The notes below the pieces were generated by a model. The model was not told the DNA's origin, did not search any database, and saw only the letters and a list, made by a program, of their open reading frames with translations. A DNA stretch of 10,248 bases from Bacteroidales bacterium (GTDB lineage: Bacteria; Bacteroidota; Bacteroidia; Bacteroidales; JAAUTT01), in contig JAAUTT010000083.1 in the NCBI GenBank assembly GCA_012031335.1, forward strand, positions 1 through 10,248. Direction: 5' to 3'. A program made the position numbers and the translations under genes. This document shows, one piece after another, positions 8,515 to 10,248 of the stretch; the stretch's first letter is position 1; each line of letters begins with the position of its first letter.

Positions 8515-10248
8515 ATTTCAAAATAAGTAATACTACTGCAAAGCCTCCAATAATTAAAAGCACTAATCTTGTGTGGGTGTTTTTCAAAAACAGATTAATT
8601 GAGGCATCTCCGTAAATAATATATCCAGTCCAGAAATAAGGATGGCTATGCAGATTATCCGCTCGCTGCAGGTAACCAACTTTTGATTTACTTAATGCTT
8701 CAGAGATATTAAAACCTGATTTTAAATTAGTATAAAAACCTTTTATCAGCTCAAAAGACGACTGATCATTTACTGACCATAGCGTCATAATCACAGAACG
8801 ACTGCCTGAAGAGAGAAATCCTCTGGCCAAACTGATAACCCCTTCGCCTCCGTATGTAGTTCCCGATCCGGTATTGCAGGCACTTAAAACTACCAGTTGC
8901 GACGATTGTTTCATATTGTATATTTCGTAAGTGTGAAGTAATCCGTCGTTAGGTTCGTTTTCGACTTTGGTAAATAAGAGTTTTGACAATAAGGAATTGG
9001 TTGAATCTGCAATGCCATGAGTTGCCAGATGCAGAATTTCATATTTCCCTGCCATATTCTTAAAATTTGTTTCCGTGGCGTTCCTATCCGATAAGACTTT
9101 TCCACCAGCAATTTTATGTGCAAACAACATTTCTTTGTTTGCATTTGGAAGTGAATTCAATATCGATGTGTCCGACCGCACAGCCAGTAATGAGCGGGAT
9201 AATGTGTCCGTCAAAATTAAATCGTCATGGATGGGAGCAAGAGACAGAACCCGGGAATGCTTGCTAATTTTGGGTCTTTGTTTTACATCTGCCAGAAATG
9301 AAGCAGAAGGAGCGTAATAAATTGAATTTTGTTTAATCAGATAGGGTAAGTTCCTGTAATTATCAAACCGTTTGGGAATACTTGTAGTTAAAACCTCGAA
9401 GGGGATTTTATTGAGTGCATTATCTGCAATTATAATAATGTTTTTTTTCCCAATTTCATTTTGAAAGGGTTTTATTAAAATGTTGTAAAGTAAATAGGAT
9501 TTTCTTGCAAAATCTGCAATATTTTCCGGCTTATAGGATGCCTGATCAAAAACTGATACTTGTTTGTAGACACTATCGGCCAATGAAGTAAGTTGGATAT
9601 GTTTTAATGTATCGGTTTTTATAAGCATTTTATTCCTGTCGATATAAAACAGTATAAGGAAATTTTTACTAAGCAGATACTCTAAAACACATTCATTGTT
9701 AGAAAGGGTTTTTTGTAATCCTTTTGGTTGTATTACTTCGTGCGAGAATTTAAGTTTGAAATAATCGGGATAATTGGTTTTATATAAGTATTCGAGTGCT
9801 TCTCTCTGTTTGACAAGTTCTTCGGTGCGGGTCTGAATAAAAATTTCCGAATTTCCATTGTTTAAATGGTTTAGCATATTGAAAGCCATGCTTATCGAAT
9901 CTTCTGTTTTCTTGTAGTTTTCGGGAATTAGGCCAATTTTTGAGCCTTCGTTGCTTCGTAACATGGCCATTAAAACAGAAGCTTTACTCAGTTCAGCATA
10001 TTTGAAGGCCTCATTCCGGTAAAGTTCCTCACCGGTTTGGTTATACAATTCCAGGCAAACCTTAATGAAATTAGGATATTTATGAGAGGTGAAATTGGAA
10101 TAAAAATATTTTTGTTCTTCAGTTGTTTGTTGCATTTTGTAACTATACATATAGTCGAGCGACAGACCGAGATTTTTATAACATTCTTTCAGGTCTCTCA
10201 GGGATTCTTTTTTAGTATTTCTGATTTTAGAAAGCTGATAAAAGGCTT
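8453..10248 (-). CDS. TPR-CHAT protein, caspase-like peptidase candidate, 5' end outside the window
   Basis: The frame is open to the right edge, so the N-terminus, with any signal peptide and more repeats, is missing; 597 residues are visible. Counting from the Met codon at 10148-10150, residues about 20-60 look like the last TPR helices (ELYRNEAFKYAELSKASVLM). A helical linker of about 85-135 follows, then the CHAT domain from about 150 to 518. The caspase-type dyad is intact: His378 in LHLATHG (codon 9017-9019) and Cys425 in LSACNTG (codon 8876-8878). GGEGVISLARGFLSSGSRSVIMTLWSVND and YFWTGYIIYGD complete the family pattern. A membrane helix at about 529-546 and a short basic tail close the protein. 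CHAT domains are caspase/separase relatives, some of them proven proteases, but the substrate is unknown here. The gene is convergent with the anti-sigma-like gene and overlaps it by 62 bp. The tail after the helix could be an artefact of one missing base. Confidence 0.9.
   Translation of the reverse strand, partial: AFYQLSKIRNTKKESLRDLKECYKNLGLSLDYMYSYKMQQTTEEQKYFYSNFTSHKYPNFIKVCLELYNQTGEELYRNEAFKYAELSKASVLMAMLRSNEGSKIGLIPENYKKTEDSISMAFNMLNHLNNGNSEIFIQTRTEELVKQREALEYLYKTNYPDYFKLKFSHEVIQPKGLQKTLSNNECVLEYLLSKNFLILFYIDRNKMLIKTDTLKHIQLTSLADSVYKQVSVFDQASYKPENIADFARKSYLLYNILIKPFQNEIGKKNIIIIADNALNKIPFEVLTTSIPKRFDNYRNLPYLIKQNSIYYAPSASFLADVKQRPKISKHSRVLSLAPIHDDLILTDTLSRSLLAVRSDTSILNSLPNANKEMLFAHKIAGGKVLSDRNATETNFKNMAGKYEILHLATHGIADSTNSLLSKLLFTKVENEPNDGLLHTYEIYNMKQSSQLVVLSACNTGSGTTYGGEGVISLARGFLSSGSRSVIMTLWSVNDQSSFELIKGFYTNLKSGFNISEALSKSKVGYLQRADNLHSHPYFWTGYIIYGDASINLFLKNTHTRLVLLIIGGFAVVLLILKFNSIYSAIRKLFAYKRNVNR

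Noticed and set aside
7191..10248. A CRISPR type III-E (gRAMP/Craspase) locus, suggested by TPR-CHAT plus a sigma factor
   Set aside because: No repeat array, Cas7-like gRAMP gene or Csx30/Csx31-like gene is visible here; only the regulatory logic is similar.

Overview
The window looks like a chromosomal segment of an AT-rich member of the Bacteroidota, perhaps from the Marinilabiliales/Prolixibacteraceae area (low confidence at that rank). The reasons are a one-polypeptide glycine dehydrogenase, an ECF sigma factor of the Bacteroidota style, TAnnTTTG-type -7 promoter elements, a lack of strong Shine-Dalgarno sites, and a TPR-CHAT protein. There are no RNA genes, CRISPR arrays, insertion sequences or other mobile elements.

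Layout. (1) 1-317 (+): the 3' part of a ligT/thpR-like RNA 2',3'-cyclic phosphodiesterase gene. (2) 328-2649 (-): a two-gene envelope-polysaccharide unit, with a Gfo/Idh/MocA-fold protein followed by a polyprenyl glycosylphosphotransferase that would start surface glycan assembly. (3) 2775-4078 (+): protein-L-isoaspartate methyltransferase (pcm), then one base later a glyoxalase II/YcbL-like metallo-hydrolase. (4) 4184-7053 (+): glycine decarboxylase gcvP, followed by a convincing intrinsic terminator. (5) 7191-8514 (+): an ECF sigma factor and a membrane-anchored anti-sigma-like protein with a TPR domain. (6) 8453-10248 (-): a TPR-CHAT caspase-like protein with an intact His/Cys dyad and a C-terminal membrane helix, running off the right edge.

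The most striking technical property is that ligT, the glycosylphosphotransferase, the Gfo/Idh gene, pcm and gcvP are all broken by single-base frameshifts. Most are explained by one missing base, often in a short A or T run, and restoring the frame recovers textbook family motifs on both sides. That fits uncorrected sequencing or assembly error better than decay of five unrelated genes. I therefore annotate reconstructed gene spans and say where each frame breaks.

The biologically interesting part is the right third. The sigma factor, its likely membrane-spanning TPR-bearing inhibitor and the convergent TPR-CHAT protease candidate could form an envelope signalling module in which proteolysis or TPR-TPR contact frees the sigma factor. 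This is inference from gene content. It resembles in logic, but is not, the type III-E CRISPR TPR-CHAT (Csx29)/Csx30/RpoE circuit.
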